A stretch of DNA of 23,574 nucleotides from Cudoniella acicularis (GCA_013054445.1 JAAMPI010000890.1:1-23574); one strand, 5' to 3'; shown: positions 1 to 9,560, counted from the stretch's first letter. Notes: generated by a model not told the origin, from the letters alone. Made by a program: numbers and translations.

Positions 1-326
1 CGCGCGCGCTCATATACGACCTCAACCTCATTTGTGACCAATATGCAGCTCTCTCGGTCAGCAATTTGGAGAACTGGAGACTGCGGCGGTGTATTAACTG
101 CAAGTATTGGCTCGCAATCGACAACCAAATGCCCAGTACCTTCGAGGATGGGAGTCGGCGGCGGTGTAATAGGGGAAAGCATCTCGAGCGGTTCGCAATC
201 TACAGCAAAACGGGGCGACGACTCTGACTGACAAAGAAGAACCTTTATTTTACATGTAGGGCGTCTACATGCAATCTCTGCGACTTCAGAACGCCTTTCA
301 AGCACGAGGCCTTTCTGGCAGGGAGT

Positions 327-410
327 GGCCGCAGATCAAGGTTACCGAAGAGGTGGCCGCAGATCGAGATTACTGAGGAGGCGGCCGCAGATCGAGGTTA
401 CCGAAGAGGT
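327..410. repeat. 28-bp minisatellite, three units
   Basis: Three consecutive 28-bp units begin at 327, 355 and 383. Each starts GGCCGCAGATC and ends in a variant of TTACCGAAGAGG. They differ from each other at only a few positions, mostly transitions. The period is not a multiple of three, so the array is unlikely to be a coding repeat. A related, more degraded array lies in the opposite orientation at about 12130-12640. Confidence 0.85.
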
Positions 411-1340
411 CCGCGATTTTTAGTTCGACCACAACGCCTTGTTAACAGGGAGTCTACAGTTCTCGCGACTTTTAGCTTGCATGCACTGGATCGCCAATAG
501 TCAGGGTGGTTTCGTCCATTCGGAACGTGCCCGCGATGACCCGGCCCGTTTTGGCATTCACGCCTCAACCGGAAATACTAAGCTGCCTGACTTTCGCAAC
601 CACCGGATACCACCTCTAGTGTAATCGGTGGTTTTACGTTCTCTTGACAGTACTTTTAGCTCTTTGTTTAAATCCTGAAGTATTTGTGAAAAGAAAGCAG
701 ATTAAATTCACATACAGTTAAAGTTATAATAGGATGTTCACCTCGTAACAACCTTGCAAATCGAGCCTGGTCTCATGGACGATAATTGGGGCACAGTTGG
801 CCCCCAAAGTTCGTGGTCGGGGTATGCGGAAGTCCAAAAATGGGACTGAATATTGGGCGCCACCTAAGCATCCATTATGCTACCATGTTAGTACCATGTT
901 TCTTTTCAGAACTGTGGTTCGTTCAGGTTCACCTCAATCAATGATCTACACAGTTCCCCGGATCTTTCCCCGGAATCAATAGAAGCTCTTTCAGGGCTAC
1001 ATGGCTTGCTCGAGAGGGATTCTGACCCAAGGGCAGCAGGTACTGGCAGAAGGATCCAATGGCAAGATGTGAGAGGAGAAAATGCTTTCGAGAAATATTG
1101 CTATAAACCTCGATGAAAATAAGAAGACTAATATTCGAATCTTGTTAGCACGACTACGCCGTTCTTGGTGCACCCACGAACAGTAGGTTCATTTGTTTTC
1201 TTTTGGCGAAAGGCTGGTCCTACCGCTCTCTCACCATACCCCAACCACGGTCTCGATCAACTTGCTACTAAGAAAGGAACAAGGACAACCAAATCCCATA
1301 CATCAAGAAATTCTATCCAAACCCCTCAACTCTATTCGCC

Positions 1341-1374
1341 TATATAATTCCAGATCTTGATCAGACTCCTCCGG
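1341..1374 (+). promoter_or_regulatory. Possible core promoter remnant upstream of the CreA-like relic
   Basis: A TATA-like string TATATAATTC lies at 1341-1350, about 185 bases before the first ATG of the CreA-like frame. A CTCCGG match to the reverse of the CreA consensus SYGGRG lies at 1369-1374, and a pyrimidine-rich leader follows. Autoregulation of creA through such sites is known in Aspergillus, but a single six-base match is expected by chance. This is a weak, position-based suggestion only. Confidence 0.2.
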
Positions 1375-1533
1375 TATGCATACCACTGTCCTCCGTTCTT
1401 TCTACGCCCGTGGCTAAGGTACTCTTCTTAGCAAATCCCCTTAGCACATCATCTTCATCTGCTTTACTGCGACGGCGTGCATCTCAAACTTGGAGCAAGA
1501 ACAGGAAGCTTTAACAACAACAAAGGAGCAGAA

Positions 1534-2421
1534 ATGGTGGCCGTCAGTGGGATACCACCTAAGATCGATGGTCAACACGGAGGTGACGACCGACAAGACC
1601 TCCCACGACCACACAAGTGCCCTATGTGCGATAAATCTTTTCATCGTCTCGAGCATCAGACAAGGCATATTCGAACACATACTAGAGAGAAGCCTCATGT
1701 ATACCCACGCTGCACAAGCAAGTTTGCGCGATCGGATGAACTTCGTCGACACTTGAAGACACATAACAACCCCAGAGCAAGGAATACGACACGCCAGGCT
1801 GTTAAACATGCTACTCAGAATAGAGGAGACCAAGAAGGTTTGTTCAAGGCCATAATGATGCCTCCGCCAAACAAGAACTTGTCACGATCAGCACCTGCCT
1901 CTGCAATCGGTTCACCAACTACGCCTCCCCACCACTCTCGTACGCTTCCTACTAGACCATCGTCCCATCGAACAGATATTACAGCCACAGCAGCCGCGGC
2001 ATTTGGAACGACCTCCCTTCCCTCTCAGCCTACGCCATGTCAGGCTCGCCTTCCTACGACGAAAACGATCGTCGAAATGCTAAGCGTTCGCGACCTGACT
2101 CACCAAACTCCACTTCCCCGTCTTCACCAACCTTCTCTCACGACTCGCCGTCACCAACACCAGACCACACTCCTCTGGCCACTCCAATACACTCACCTCG
2201 TCTCCGACCTTATAGTGGTGGCTACGACTTGCCTGCCATCCGTGACCTGTCGCTTTAACAAACACCCCCCCCTTACGACTATAGAACCCTAACATGTCGA
2301 CGTCGACGGACAATACCATACCAACAACCAAGCCACATCCGCTGCTCGACCTATATCAATAATCAGTGATACTATATCGAGAACTCACGGTACCGAAAGG
2401 AAACTAGTGGCAGGGCAGTAG
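1534..2421 (+). pseudogene. Relic of a CreA/Mig1-type C2H2 carbon-catabolite repressor paralogue
   Basis: The frame starting at the ATG at 1534 reads [19 protein letters not shown], then [22 protein letters not shown] and a Pro/Ser-rich region: the DNA-binding part and linker of CreA, the GC-box-binding glucose repressor of filamentous fungi. Finger 1 is intact (C-x2-C...H-x3-H). Finger 2 has tyrosine (TAC) where its first zinc cysteine should be, and the linker is TREKP instead of TGEKP; both are G-to-A changes. The conserved C-terminal block ([20 protein letters not shown], then [18 protein letters not shown] and LPAIRDLSL) is in another frame from about 2010 to 2255. A TAA then stands where CAA is expected, and the first frame resumes beyond a run of eight C (2265-2272), ending in SDTISRTHGTERKL at about 2406. 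A stop also lies at 2290-2292. A GTG-initiated extension to 1477 is open but unlikely as a fungal start. Finger 2 has C-x2-C spacing, unlike the C-x4-C of true CreA, so this is a diverged paralogue. The family call is strong; loss of function is inferred from the lesions. Confidence 0.87.
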
Positions 2422-2742
2422 CAAGTAGACAATTTTATAGCGCTAGGAAGGTAATATTAGCCCTACTTACCGATAGGTAGATTTAGGCATATGTCATCGT
2501 ATAATCAAGGCAAGCACTCTATAACAAGTTCCTATAAAGCTATCTAACAGACCTTAAGCAAAGGAAAAAGCCAAAGAAAAGAATAAAAGTCTAAAGACCA
2601 ACTCTATATCTATCGCGAATTCAATAACACCACAACCTCCTAAATACCCCTCTTCTATACCGAAACTCTATCTATATCGCCCGCCCACTATAATAACCCA
2701 CACCATAACACTTACGCCTACCTATAAAGAAGGAGGAGAGGA
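2422..2742. other. Intergenic, no gene recognised
   Basis: Between the CreA-like relic and the zinc-finger relic on the other strand. AT-rich, with TpA already above CpA, so this is where the RIP-like composition begins. I see no readable protein on either strand. Confidence 0.5.
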
Positions 2743-3090
2743 TTAAATCTCCTCCGTCTTTAGCTTACCCTCTATTAAGTTGACGATCGCCTCCGATTTA
2801 TCAATAACAGTCTGTTTATTTACCTATATATTCGATACGCCTTCTACGGGAGTCTTCCCGTACCTTTTCACGAGGACATGTCTCTGTTCGTTTAATCAGC
2901 TATCTCCTTACTCTAATCTACGAATCAGATCGAATAAAGAACGAACCTTTAATATATCTTTCCTTAAAAAGCTCTTTTCGTAATGCCCGTAAGGGAAAGG
3001 CTTTACTGCCAAGTAGATCCGTTTATGCCGCTTGAGATCGTGGATACGGTTAAAGGATTGCGGACATTGGTCATACTTGAATAGCCGGTC
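2743..3090 (-). pseudogene. Relic of a C2H2 zinc-finger transcription factor (Ace2/metallothionein-activator-like)
   Basis: Read on the minus strand from about 3081, one frame gives FKYDQCPQSFNRIHDLKRHK followed by RIYLAVKPFPYGHYEKSF and LRKDILK, then an inserted stretch, then RHVLVKRYGKTP. This is the two-finger pattern FxCxxCPQSFNRxHDLKRHxRIH-LAVKPFPCxxCxKSFSRKDALKRH with the VKGCGK tail that I know from fungal Ace2/Swi5-like factors, some annotated as metallothionein expression activators. Three zinc cysteines read as Tyr (TGC/TGT to TAC/TAT) and one zinc histidine reads as Tyr (CAC to TAC). In-frame TAG/TAA/TGA codons interrupt the tail, and TAA at 2743-2745 closes it. Only the C-terminal DNA-binding region is visible; nothing upstream of 3090 reads as the rest of the protein, so the copy is truncated. 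The fold is clear; the exact subfamily is from memory. Confidence 0.75.
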
Positions 3091-3166
3091 GTCTTATTGT
3101 CCTATATTCTATATAAGGGGGGATCGTCTACTACAATAGTCTAGAGTGTACACGAAGTCTTGTTGA

Positions 3167-3440
3167 GTTGGCTACGGGAGAGGCTGCTACGAGGCGTTCA
3201 TTCGTTGCTGTTGTTAAACACTAGACGAACCTATAGAGGTAAGGAATTGAGAGGGGAGAGTTGGTTGCGGGAGAGACTGCTGCGAGGCGTTCATTCGTTA
3301 CTGTTATTAAACACTAGACGAACCTATACGAGGTAAGGAATTGAGAGGGGAGAGTTGGTTACGGGAGAGACTGCTGCGAGGCGTTCATTCGTTACTGTTG
3401 TTAAACACTAGACGAACCTATAGAGGTAAGGAATAGAGAG
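3167..3440. repeat. Tandem repeat, three copies of about 94 bp
   Basis: Copies begin at 3167, 3260 and 3354, so the periods are 93 and 94 bases; the third copy ends near 3440. Each contains GAGGCGTTCATTCGTT followed by a shared CTAGACGAACCTAT box, then GAGGTAAGGAAT. Copies differ by a handful of substitutions, most of them C/T or G/A, plus a one-base indel (TATAGAGG against TATACGAGG). The array follows immediately on the truncated end of the zinc-finger relic. There is no long open frame through it. Confidence 0.9.
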
Positions 3441-3793
3441 CGATTGTTGTCGTAGGGTAAAAGAAGCCCTTTAGTCGTCGTAAGAGAGTTCGTGTTTCGA
3501 GTTTGGAAGTCTATAGATACTGAATTAAGTTGTCGTCCTATATATTTTAGGCACTGCTACGCCAATACTAAGCCGACTGGATATGATAAATTCTATAGCA
3601 GTTGAAACCAGTAGTCATCTGAACTTCTGCTGCTAAAGGCTGCGGGCTGAGCTGCAAGGGTCTCTATCGTCAACGAGGAGAGTGTAAGAATTGCTCCTAA
3701 GCTGCGTTGTGAATAGGTCCCGTGAATCAGGCTCGAGGAGATAGCGAAGAACGTTTCGAACGAAAAAGTCAAGGTCAGGATCCTAGTGAAGAA
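3441..3793. other. Intergenic, no gene recognised
   Basis: About 350 bases after the tandem repeat. CpA and TpG are moderately frequent, so RIP-type depletion is weaker here than further right. I found no coherent translation on either strand and no repeat beyond the array to the left. Confidence 0.45.
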
Positions 3794-4420
3794 TTAAGGT
3801 AAACCACCTGGACAGGACGAAGAGGAAACTGATATATATAGCACATCAAGTTGTGTCTCTAGCATTTTGCTAAGCTTAGGCGTAGGAAGAGTTCCCAGGT
3901 ATAATTTTAAGGCTGACGCTAAACGCTCTGATAAGAGGTCGAGGGTAGAAGGTGGGATGTGGGCTGGCAAGGTAGCTGGCGACTCATAGGTCTCCACGTC
4001 GGTCTAGGTTTGAAGCCAATTCGCTCCAGCAAGGCCATGCTATACTTTCAACGCCCTACTCGTGTACTCAGCCTCAGTAAACCGTTCTTCAGAATCTCGT
4101 ATCAATCCTCTACGCCTCTCTTATAATGCCCGGTATGCCAAATGAGCAGTTATAAGCCTCCTTCAGCGGGCGCAAACCACTTCAATTGCGATCATGTTTA
4201 GCATAAGCCATACTACGTGTGGTAGGGCTTCGACTCTAAGTATCGGAGTAAACCGAGCGGATTCGGGCATTCCAACAACCGCCATGAAAGGTCCGTCTGC
4301 TACTAGAAGTCTGACTCCGTTCTCATGTTTTAAAGAGCATACGACAGGGGCAATAGCACAAGCACCATGAAACGGCAATAAGCATGATTCATATACTATT
4401 AGACTCGGAGTATCCACCAC
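3794..4420 (-). pseudogene. Relic of an unidentified protein-coding gene
   Basis: Two open stretches on the minus strand (4420-4163 and 3997-3794) lie in the same frame. The 165 bases between them read through four stops (TGA, TAA, TAG, TAG), each explicable as a mutated TGG or CAG/CAA. The joined frame has about 208 codons and protein-like composition, for example RGLIRDSEERFTEAEYTSRA in the middle and PPSTLDLLSERLASALKLYL near the end. I do not recognise the family. The upstream part is rich in hydrophobic residues without a clear membrane helix. Another frame just upstream (around 4430-4490) reads KLSSRYRIEGHFKPVEDL, which may be an earlier exon or a frameshifted part of the same gene. CpA/TpG depletion is mild here, so this copy is less mutated than those to the right. 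Confidence 0.5.
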
Positions 4421-4817
4421 GCTAGTTAGAGATCTTCAACTGGCTTGAAGTGACCCTCTATACGGTACCGGCTAGAGAGCTTTTTAAAGTTGGGCTTAAG
4501 GTTTAGATTTGTGGCTTAGGTATAAGAATAAAGATTTAAATCCGGACATAGAATTGACGAAGATTAAAGTGCTACTAGCCCTATTAGTCGATCAGTCTCC
4601 CTCCGATGATGTCAGGAAGGCCGCTTCTGGTCTTATTCTCAAGTTACACGTGATATTTGTCATCTCTCCTGTTCTCTGTTCCCAAGAATCTTAGAGTTCA
4701 TTCTTCCTTTCCTCTATGATAACTGCCATCTATTGGTCCACATTGTGATTGCCAATCTGTAACATCACTATACAAATTCAAACTCTCAGGCTCTATTCGC
4801 TGCGTATACGTCACTAC
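4421..4817. other. Spacer, no gene firmly recognised
   Basis: Composition is near normal. A 61-codon open frame at 4509-4694 (+) has plausible amino-acid composition but no recognisable motif, so I do not call it a gene. The stretch just right of 4421 on the minus strand may belong to the unidentified relic at 3794-4420. Confidence 0.4.
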
Positions 4818-6290
4818 TCACCAGTTTTCATTTTCGTCTAGAGTCTGCTTTAGCTGCTACTGCGCTACTGGTGATAGAAAAGGCTTTGCTCGACTGGCAT
4901 CCAAGTTTCTGCCTGTCTAGCTATAGTTCTAGAATATAATACCTGCCCACAACTTGAGGACTGAGTAGCAGTAAGCGAAAAGAGGATAGGCCGGGATTAG
5001 AAAGAAGAACAGGAAGAAATCCGTAGGGTAACGCCAAAAATATAGTATCAGTTTGACTAGCTTAGTAAGGTAGATCTAACCTCTAAAGCACAAAAGAAGT
5101 AGCATCGGGTGTCTCGATTCCGAATAGAATTTGGTCTCGGTAAGAGTATAGACTATCCCTCCGTCCCAGAAAAGTGCTAGGTTAAACAAGCTCGGGATAT
5201 AGGTTGTCTACACGGTCTACGGAGTACGCCGCCATACCGTGCGATCGGTAAACAGAGAGTAAAGGTTTGACCGGAAAGTTGTGCGTAACTAACGTACAAG
5301 CTATACCACGAACTTTAGATACTCGCCGAGTGTCGTCTCTATCGTGGTATTATTAGTATATTAGATCTTTATCTTATAGTTCTATAGATAGCTTAAGACC
5401 TAGCGTATAATAAAGTTATCGTCGTCGGGGTTTAATAGACCGAATAAGCTAAAGAAGAAGTATTCGTTAATAAATGCTTTATAAAAGTTATTATCGAAGA
5501 TCTTAGTTAGAATAACTATAGCTCGTCCCGAGACTATAAAGACTCCTCTATCTATAGCGTTAGTGGCTCGGATCTCGAAGTTATGTCGTTCTAGATAAAG
5601 AGCCCCTATAACATTCTAGAACAACTCCTAGTATCTTCTCTAGAGCGAGTGAGCCTCGTAGTGCTTACGACGGACAGCCTTCTTTGTCTCGTATAAGCCA
5701 ACGTATAGATTTTCGAAAACAGGTACGATAGAGTCTAGGAAAGAACGAGGCAGAAACACGTGATCATCGAGGAACATAACTAGGCGAGTCTAGACATATA
5801 GGATAGCATATGTTATTTGGTAGCGTTTGTTAGCGACACTAGTATACGTGACTCGAATATCGACTCTAGAAATATTAGTTAGACCAAGTTTACTTAAAAA
5901 GCTAGACGAGCCTTTTTTAATCTTATTACGGATACTTAATAACTATTTATTGACCTCCGTAACCTTAAAATACGTGTCGGTAATAATAATAACCCTCGCG
6001 GGATTATTAAGTAGACAGGTCGTAAGATACTCTTTAAAGTCGGGATTTTCTAACTCTAAAACTAAGACGGTAGGTAGAATTATAATAACATCTTTTAGAC
6101 TTATAGTTCTAATCGTAGGAAGACTTACTAGTTTATATCGCTAGAAGGAATAAAGGTTAACGAAGAGTCGAAAATAGCGCCTTATAGCTAGCGTAACGAA
6201 CTAGACTAGAGCGGGGTCATCAACGCTCTTAAAGAGCTTACTAATCCTAAATAAAAGTAAAAATAGAATAGTATACGATAATAAGGGTAA
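4818..6290 (-). pseudogene. Relic of a fungal GT2 polysaccharide (hyaluronan/Cps1-like) synthase
   Basis: Reading the minus strand through stops gives a nearly complete membrane glycosyltransferase of family 2, about 490 codons. From the N-terminus: a hydrophobic segment (about 6290-6200), VSLPTIRTISLKDVIIILPT (substrate-binding strand), a central DDH motif (VMFLDDHVFLP), NAIDRGVF, then LLNPDDDNFI (acceptor-site acidic cluster), LVR*LRTTFRSN where the stop replaces the Trp of the processivity motif (Q/R)xxRW, and several C-terminal hydrophobic segments (FFLFFFLIPAYPLFAYC). TGA at 4818-4820 is a plausible natural end. The family makes extracellular polysaccharide from UDP-sugars at the plasma membrane; type-2 processive synthases carry exactly these motifs. 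Stops fall at TGG or CAG/CAA positions. The C-terminal third (4818 to about 5300) keeps many TGG codons, while the rest is heavily mutated, so damage is uneven along one gene. Confidence 0.85.
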
Positions 6291-6862
6291 GATACTGATT
6301 TAAGTAGTCGTTTTAGTCTTAAGGATAATAAAGAAGCCGGAGAGAAGGTTAAACGTCTAACAACCGATATTATAGACTATAAGTCGTGTATAGCGGAAAC
6401 TGTTATAAGGATAAGCTTCCTTTAATAATAATAAGTTAGCCGTTATATATAATAGAATAATAAAGGCAAGTTTCTCCTAAGGTATAGGGGCCAAGAGTAG
6501 CTGATTAGCTATTATGAGTTAGTTTACCGACGTTAACGACGTAGGTTATTAGGGTGATTAAAGAACAGTTAGCTAGGAACTAGGATAGAGGTAGGACAGT
6601 CGTTTAAAAACAAACTTAGGGGAGTAAAGGCTCTTATATATAATAGGAAGAGAGACCTCTATAACCCTTAAGGGTTATATATAGGCCAATATTACGCCTA
6701 CGCGGCTTATAGTCTTATAAAAGCGGATAATTGATTAGGATAGCACAATGCCTGCCTATATATTCCTTATCAACGCACGTCCTCCCTAGCCGAAATATTA
6801 TAAAGTCTAGAGAAACGAAAGATGACCTATATTTATAATCTAACAGACTTTCCTAAGTCTAT
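6291..6862. other. Heavily RIP-mutated spacer
   Basis: Extremely TpA-rich and almost free of CpA and TpG (6421-6480 has 13 TA, one CA and no TG). No translation on either strand resolved into a recognisable protein. It lies between the 5' end of the GT2 relic and the 3' end of the AAA ATPase relic, so it may hold the mutated promoter of the former and the 3' flank of the latter. A 20-bp perfect palindrome at 6660-6679 is listed separately. Confidence 0.5.
6660..6679. repeat. 20-bp perfect palindrome
   Basis: TATAACCCTTAAGGGTTATA equals its own reverse complement over all 20 bases. It could form a small cruciform or be a dimeric protein-binding site, but in a region this rich in TA, palindromic strings arise easily. 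No function is assigned. Confidence 0.6.
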
Positions 6863-7048
6863 TTATAACTCTATAACACCCTTCCTATTAGAACAAGGCT
6901 AACCGTAATTAGTATCCGTATAATCTTTCCTATAAAACTCCCGGAAAAACTTGTTATTCGCCTCTATAGCCTTCTTTACGTATAGAAATCCTAGCTTACT
7001 CCCCTCTTTAGTAGCGAAAGCCTAAGCCGTAGACATGATATTCTTTAT

Positions 7049-7098
7049 CTAAGAAGGACGTTAGTAGGACGAAGGCTAGGGATTCGAAGGCAACTTAC
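7049..7098 (-). other. Legible 50-bp spliceosomal intron in the AAA ATPase relic
   Basis: On the minus strand the exon reading KLNGRQ is followed by GTAAGT, a CTAAC branch-point string and a terminal TTAG. The next exon then resumes in frame as IKNIMSTA. NGRQ-IKN is the lid motif of these ATPases, so the join matches the family. Length is typical for filamentous ascomycetes. Confidence 0.75.
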
Positions 7099-7509
7099 CT
7101 GCCGGCCGTTTAACTTATAGATAGCTAATTTATCTAGTTCCTTACCTATAACGTCTATATCTCCGGAAGTAGTAGTTGTCTAGGAAAAGAAGTTCTTCTA
7201 GACTTGCCCCCTCGCGTCTTTAGTTAAGTCATTATATCTAAGTATAAGATAGATCCGGGAAAGGATCGCTTTATCAAACTTAGACACCCGGTTTATAGTT
7301 AGAAAAATTATTTCCTAGTAGTATTTAAGTTTACGAAGGAATACGAAGACAAGGCCGTTACGAGTAAGATTATCGGGTAAACGTTACTCGAGGAAGACGT
7401 CTGCTTCGTCTAAGAGAAAGATTATATTCTAATAGCTAGTAGTCTTAAAGATTCGAGAGAGTTGCCCTTCTAGCTTTACTACGTCGGTAGGCAACTCTCT
7501 AGCCGAGAT

Positions 7510-7555
7510 CTAGACAGTTAGACTAGCCTAAAAAGGGTATAAGATAAAAACGTAC
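7510..7555 (-). other. Legible 46-bp spliceosomal intron in the AAA ATPase relic
   Basis: On the minus strand the exon ending RPFYL is followed by GTACGT, a CTAAC string and a terminal TAG. The next exon opens with ISARELPTDVVKLEG. Removing the 46 bases restores the family's usual RPLYx-ISAGELGTD junction and the reading frame between Walker A and Walker B. Confidence 0.65.
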
Positions 7556-8971
7556 TAAGTAAAAAGGCCTTTTTAGGTGTTTAGATACTACTTCTACTGT
7601 TAAGGTTTTTCCGACTCTAGGGGGACCACTTTTCTATATTAGTAAGTTAAGATAAATAAGCGACGTAGGGCCGTACTATAAGAGTATATTGATTCCCTTT
7701 CCCTTGCCTACGACATAGTTATTAAATCCGACGCTCGGATCAAGACGAGCCTCTATAAGAGCTATAATAATATCTCTTTACTCCTCGAGAATCGATAGAC
7801 AATCAAATAGTAACGATGACTATTTAATCTCTTTAATATCGGTAACGGCAAACTCGGCTACGTTAGGAAGTCAGTAGAATGTCTATATCAGAATAGATAA
7901 GATATAACTTACCTTATAGCTTCTTACTAAAACTAAAACCAAGTATAGTCGGGTAGCAAATAAGCAAATCTTCCTCTCTTAGCTCGACAGGCTTAATATC
8001 TTCGCTCTAGACCGGCTTAGGTAGTAGTAGAGGCAGGCCGTTAGATATATTCCGAATTCGATTCCCGGCTAGGTTAGTACGTGGTCTAGAGTAATTAGGA
8101 TTTATCTTTTAAAAGAAGTCGGTATCGACTATAACCCGGCTGTCGATAGATACCGTTACTAGCTCTCCTTCGTTCATAACAAATACTTTACCCTGACAGT
8201 AGATATAGTGAGTGCCTATTAGGGAGACGAACTTCCGACTATAGTTAACAAGGTCGGACTTGATCTGTTCTTTGTCTAAATAGTACTTAAGAGGGAAGGC
8301 TAGGAGGGTGTTAATACGTTATGTCTCGCGGAATTTAGGAATAACAAGCTCGATAGAGGCCTTACCGAACGCTATACTATTAAAATCGAAATACCGGTAG
8401 TCTATATTAAAATACTTTATCTTTTACCTGTTTATCTTCTCTTCGGCAAAATCATAAGTAACGTATCGCGGTTTTTTAGTCCTAGAACAAGTAGTATAGA
8501 CTAGGGTGTTTGGTTTGAAGAGTGCCTAGAGCAGATTATACGTGATCTTACTATGTTTAAGGAGCGGGAGGAGACGCTCGTCCGTAGGGCGATAGATCTT
8601 CTTTACGTATTCGATTAACAGATTAAGGTGCTTTATAGATATTATAACGCTATATATAGTACTTCGATACGATTTAAGCTCCGGGAGGTAGTAGTATAGG
8701 AGATGTCTCTCGACCTATACCGGCTTAGTAGGGGGTTAATTCCTATAAAAAAAGGCTTACTATTAGCTTTTCTTTTATCAAACTTATATTATAAACATCC
8801 TTTAAAACCTCTCTTAAGATGTCTCGGAGCTCTTTCGATTTGATATTGATATAGAAGGTCGGGTCTTTAGTGTTCCTGTCTAAAAGCTTATTAATATAGA
8901 AATATTTTTAAAGGCATTTATTACTTGTTACTCTATATACGTATAACAAACATATATTTATCTAGCGTATT

Positions 8972-9052
8972 TACTTTCGCCGCTAAAGATTCCTAAATCT
9001 TATATTTAGACTCTTCCTTATCCTATCTAAATAGATTGTTAGCCAGAGTTTG
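8972..9052. repeat. Segment with a partial second copy at 9492-9549
   Basis: ACTTTCG(C/T)CG(C/T)TAAAGATTCCT followed by TATCCTA(T/C)CTAAATAGAT and GTTAG occurs here and again about 520 bases to the right. This copy carries roughly 24 extra bases in the middle. Differences outside the gap are mostly transitions. Here the segment lies inside the AAA relic's N-terminal coding part; the other copy lies at the junction of the AAA and BCS1-like relics. Confidence 0.7.
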
Positions 9053-9560
9053 ATTACTCTATTAGAGACATATACTTTATTTACCGTCTTAAATTCTAGC
9101 TTAAAAGCTAGAGTTGTCTTAGGCTATTCTCGAGTATCAGTTTTCGTACCTTCGGCTACCTTAACTAAGTCTGGCGATTTTAATAGAGACCCCTGTTAAG
9201 TACTAAGAGACTTGAGAATATCTAAGAACTGTTAGACGTGTTTAGTAGTCACGACCTATACTAATAGCTAGTTTGCCGGAAACGTACGACCGGAAGCTAG
9301 CGAATAGGGCTCGGTTAGGGTCGCCGCTAAAGTATCCTCGGGGGGTATATAAGAGCAGGTATAGTTCGAGGCACGACTAGAGGCTATCTCTATGTCTATA
9401 ACGGCTTTAAGCAATTCTTAGGCATCGCTCGGGCTGCTCGATAGTATAGTCGGTTATGTAAAGGGTAAGGAGGTTTAAACTATCTCGGTTAAGACTTTCG
9501 TCGTTAAAGATTCCTTATCCTACCTAAATAGATCGTTAGTAAAGTTTTGTTTATATTTCG

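Larger units (their letters stand above)
1..1533. other. Left flank, ordinary composition, no gene recognised
   Basis: This stretch has normal CA and TG content and lacks the TpA excess seen further right. Only short open frames (about 60 codons) occur on either strand and none shows a domain, a biased composition or a family match that I recognise. It holds a 28-bp minisatellite (listed separately) near 327-410. The last few hundred bases lie directly upstream of the CreA-like relic and may contain remains of its promoter and 5' leader. Confidence 0.6.
6863..9510 (-). pseudogene. Relic of a large fungal AAA+ ATPase (DUF7025-AAA type)
   Basis: Translated through stops, the minus strand gives a long N-terminal region (SSSPSDA near 9440, ILKSLST, AFKLEFKTVNKVYV near 9100, INIKSKELRDILREVLKDVY near 8830), then ITYNLL*ALFKPNTLVYTTC, VIVDTDFFW-type and KINPNYSRPRTN blocks, then the ATPase core: GPPRVGKTLTVE (Walker A, near 7620), LEGQLSRIF, FLLDEADVFLE (Walker B), FLTINRVSKFDKAILSRIYL (sensor 1 and arginine-finger region) and a lid, RQ-IKNIMSTA. 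This order is that of the fungus-wide AAA ATPases whose N-terminal half I know as DUF7025; their substrates are unknown. The Walker A glycine GPPG reads Arg (GGA to AGA). Two introns remain legible (7049-7098 and 7510-7555). Stops sit at Trp/Gln codons. The last readable TAA is at 6863-6865, though it could be a mutated CAA. The BCS1-like relic lies just upstream on the same strand. Confidence 0.85.

Noticed and set aside
34..1347. Several 60-65-codon plus-strand open frames in the left flank
   Set aside because: Short, without motifs or conserved-looking composition, and mutually unrelated; expected by chance in DNA of this composition.
1441..2331. Minus-strand open frames of 130 and 83 codons
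   Set aside because: They are antisense to the CreA-like relic and follow its codon periodicity; no independent protein signature.
2780..2983. 67-codon open frame on the plus strand
   Set aside because: It lies antisense to the zinc-finger relic, whose motifs are clear on the other strand; the plus frame has no recognisable feature.
4509..4694. 61-codon open frame on the plus strand
   Set aside because: Composition is plausible, but there is no motif, no continuation through stops on either side and no family match.
5827..6144. 105-codon open frame on the plus strand
   Set aside because: Antisense shadow of the GT2 relic. The minus strand carries the ordered glycosyltransferase motifs.
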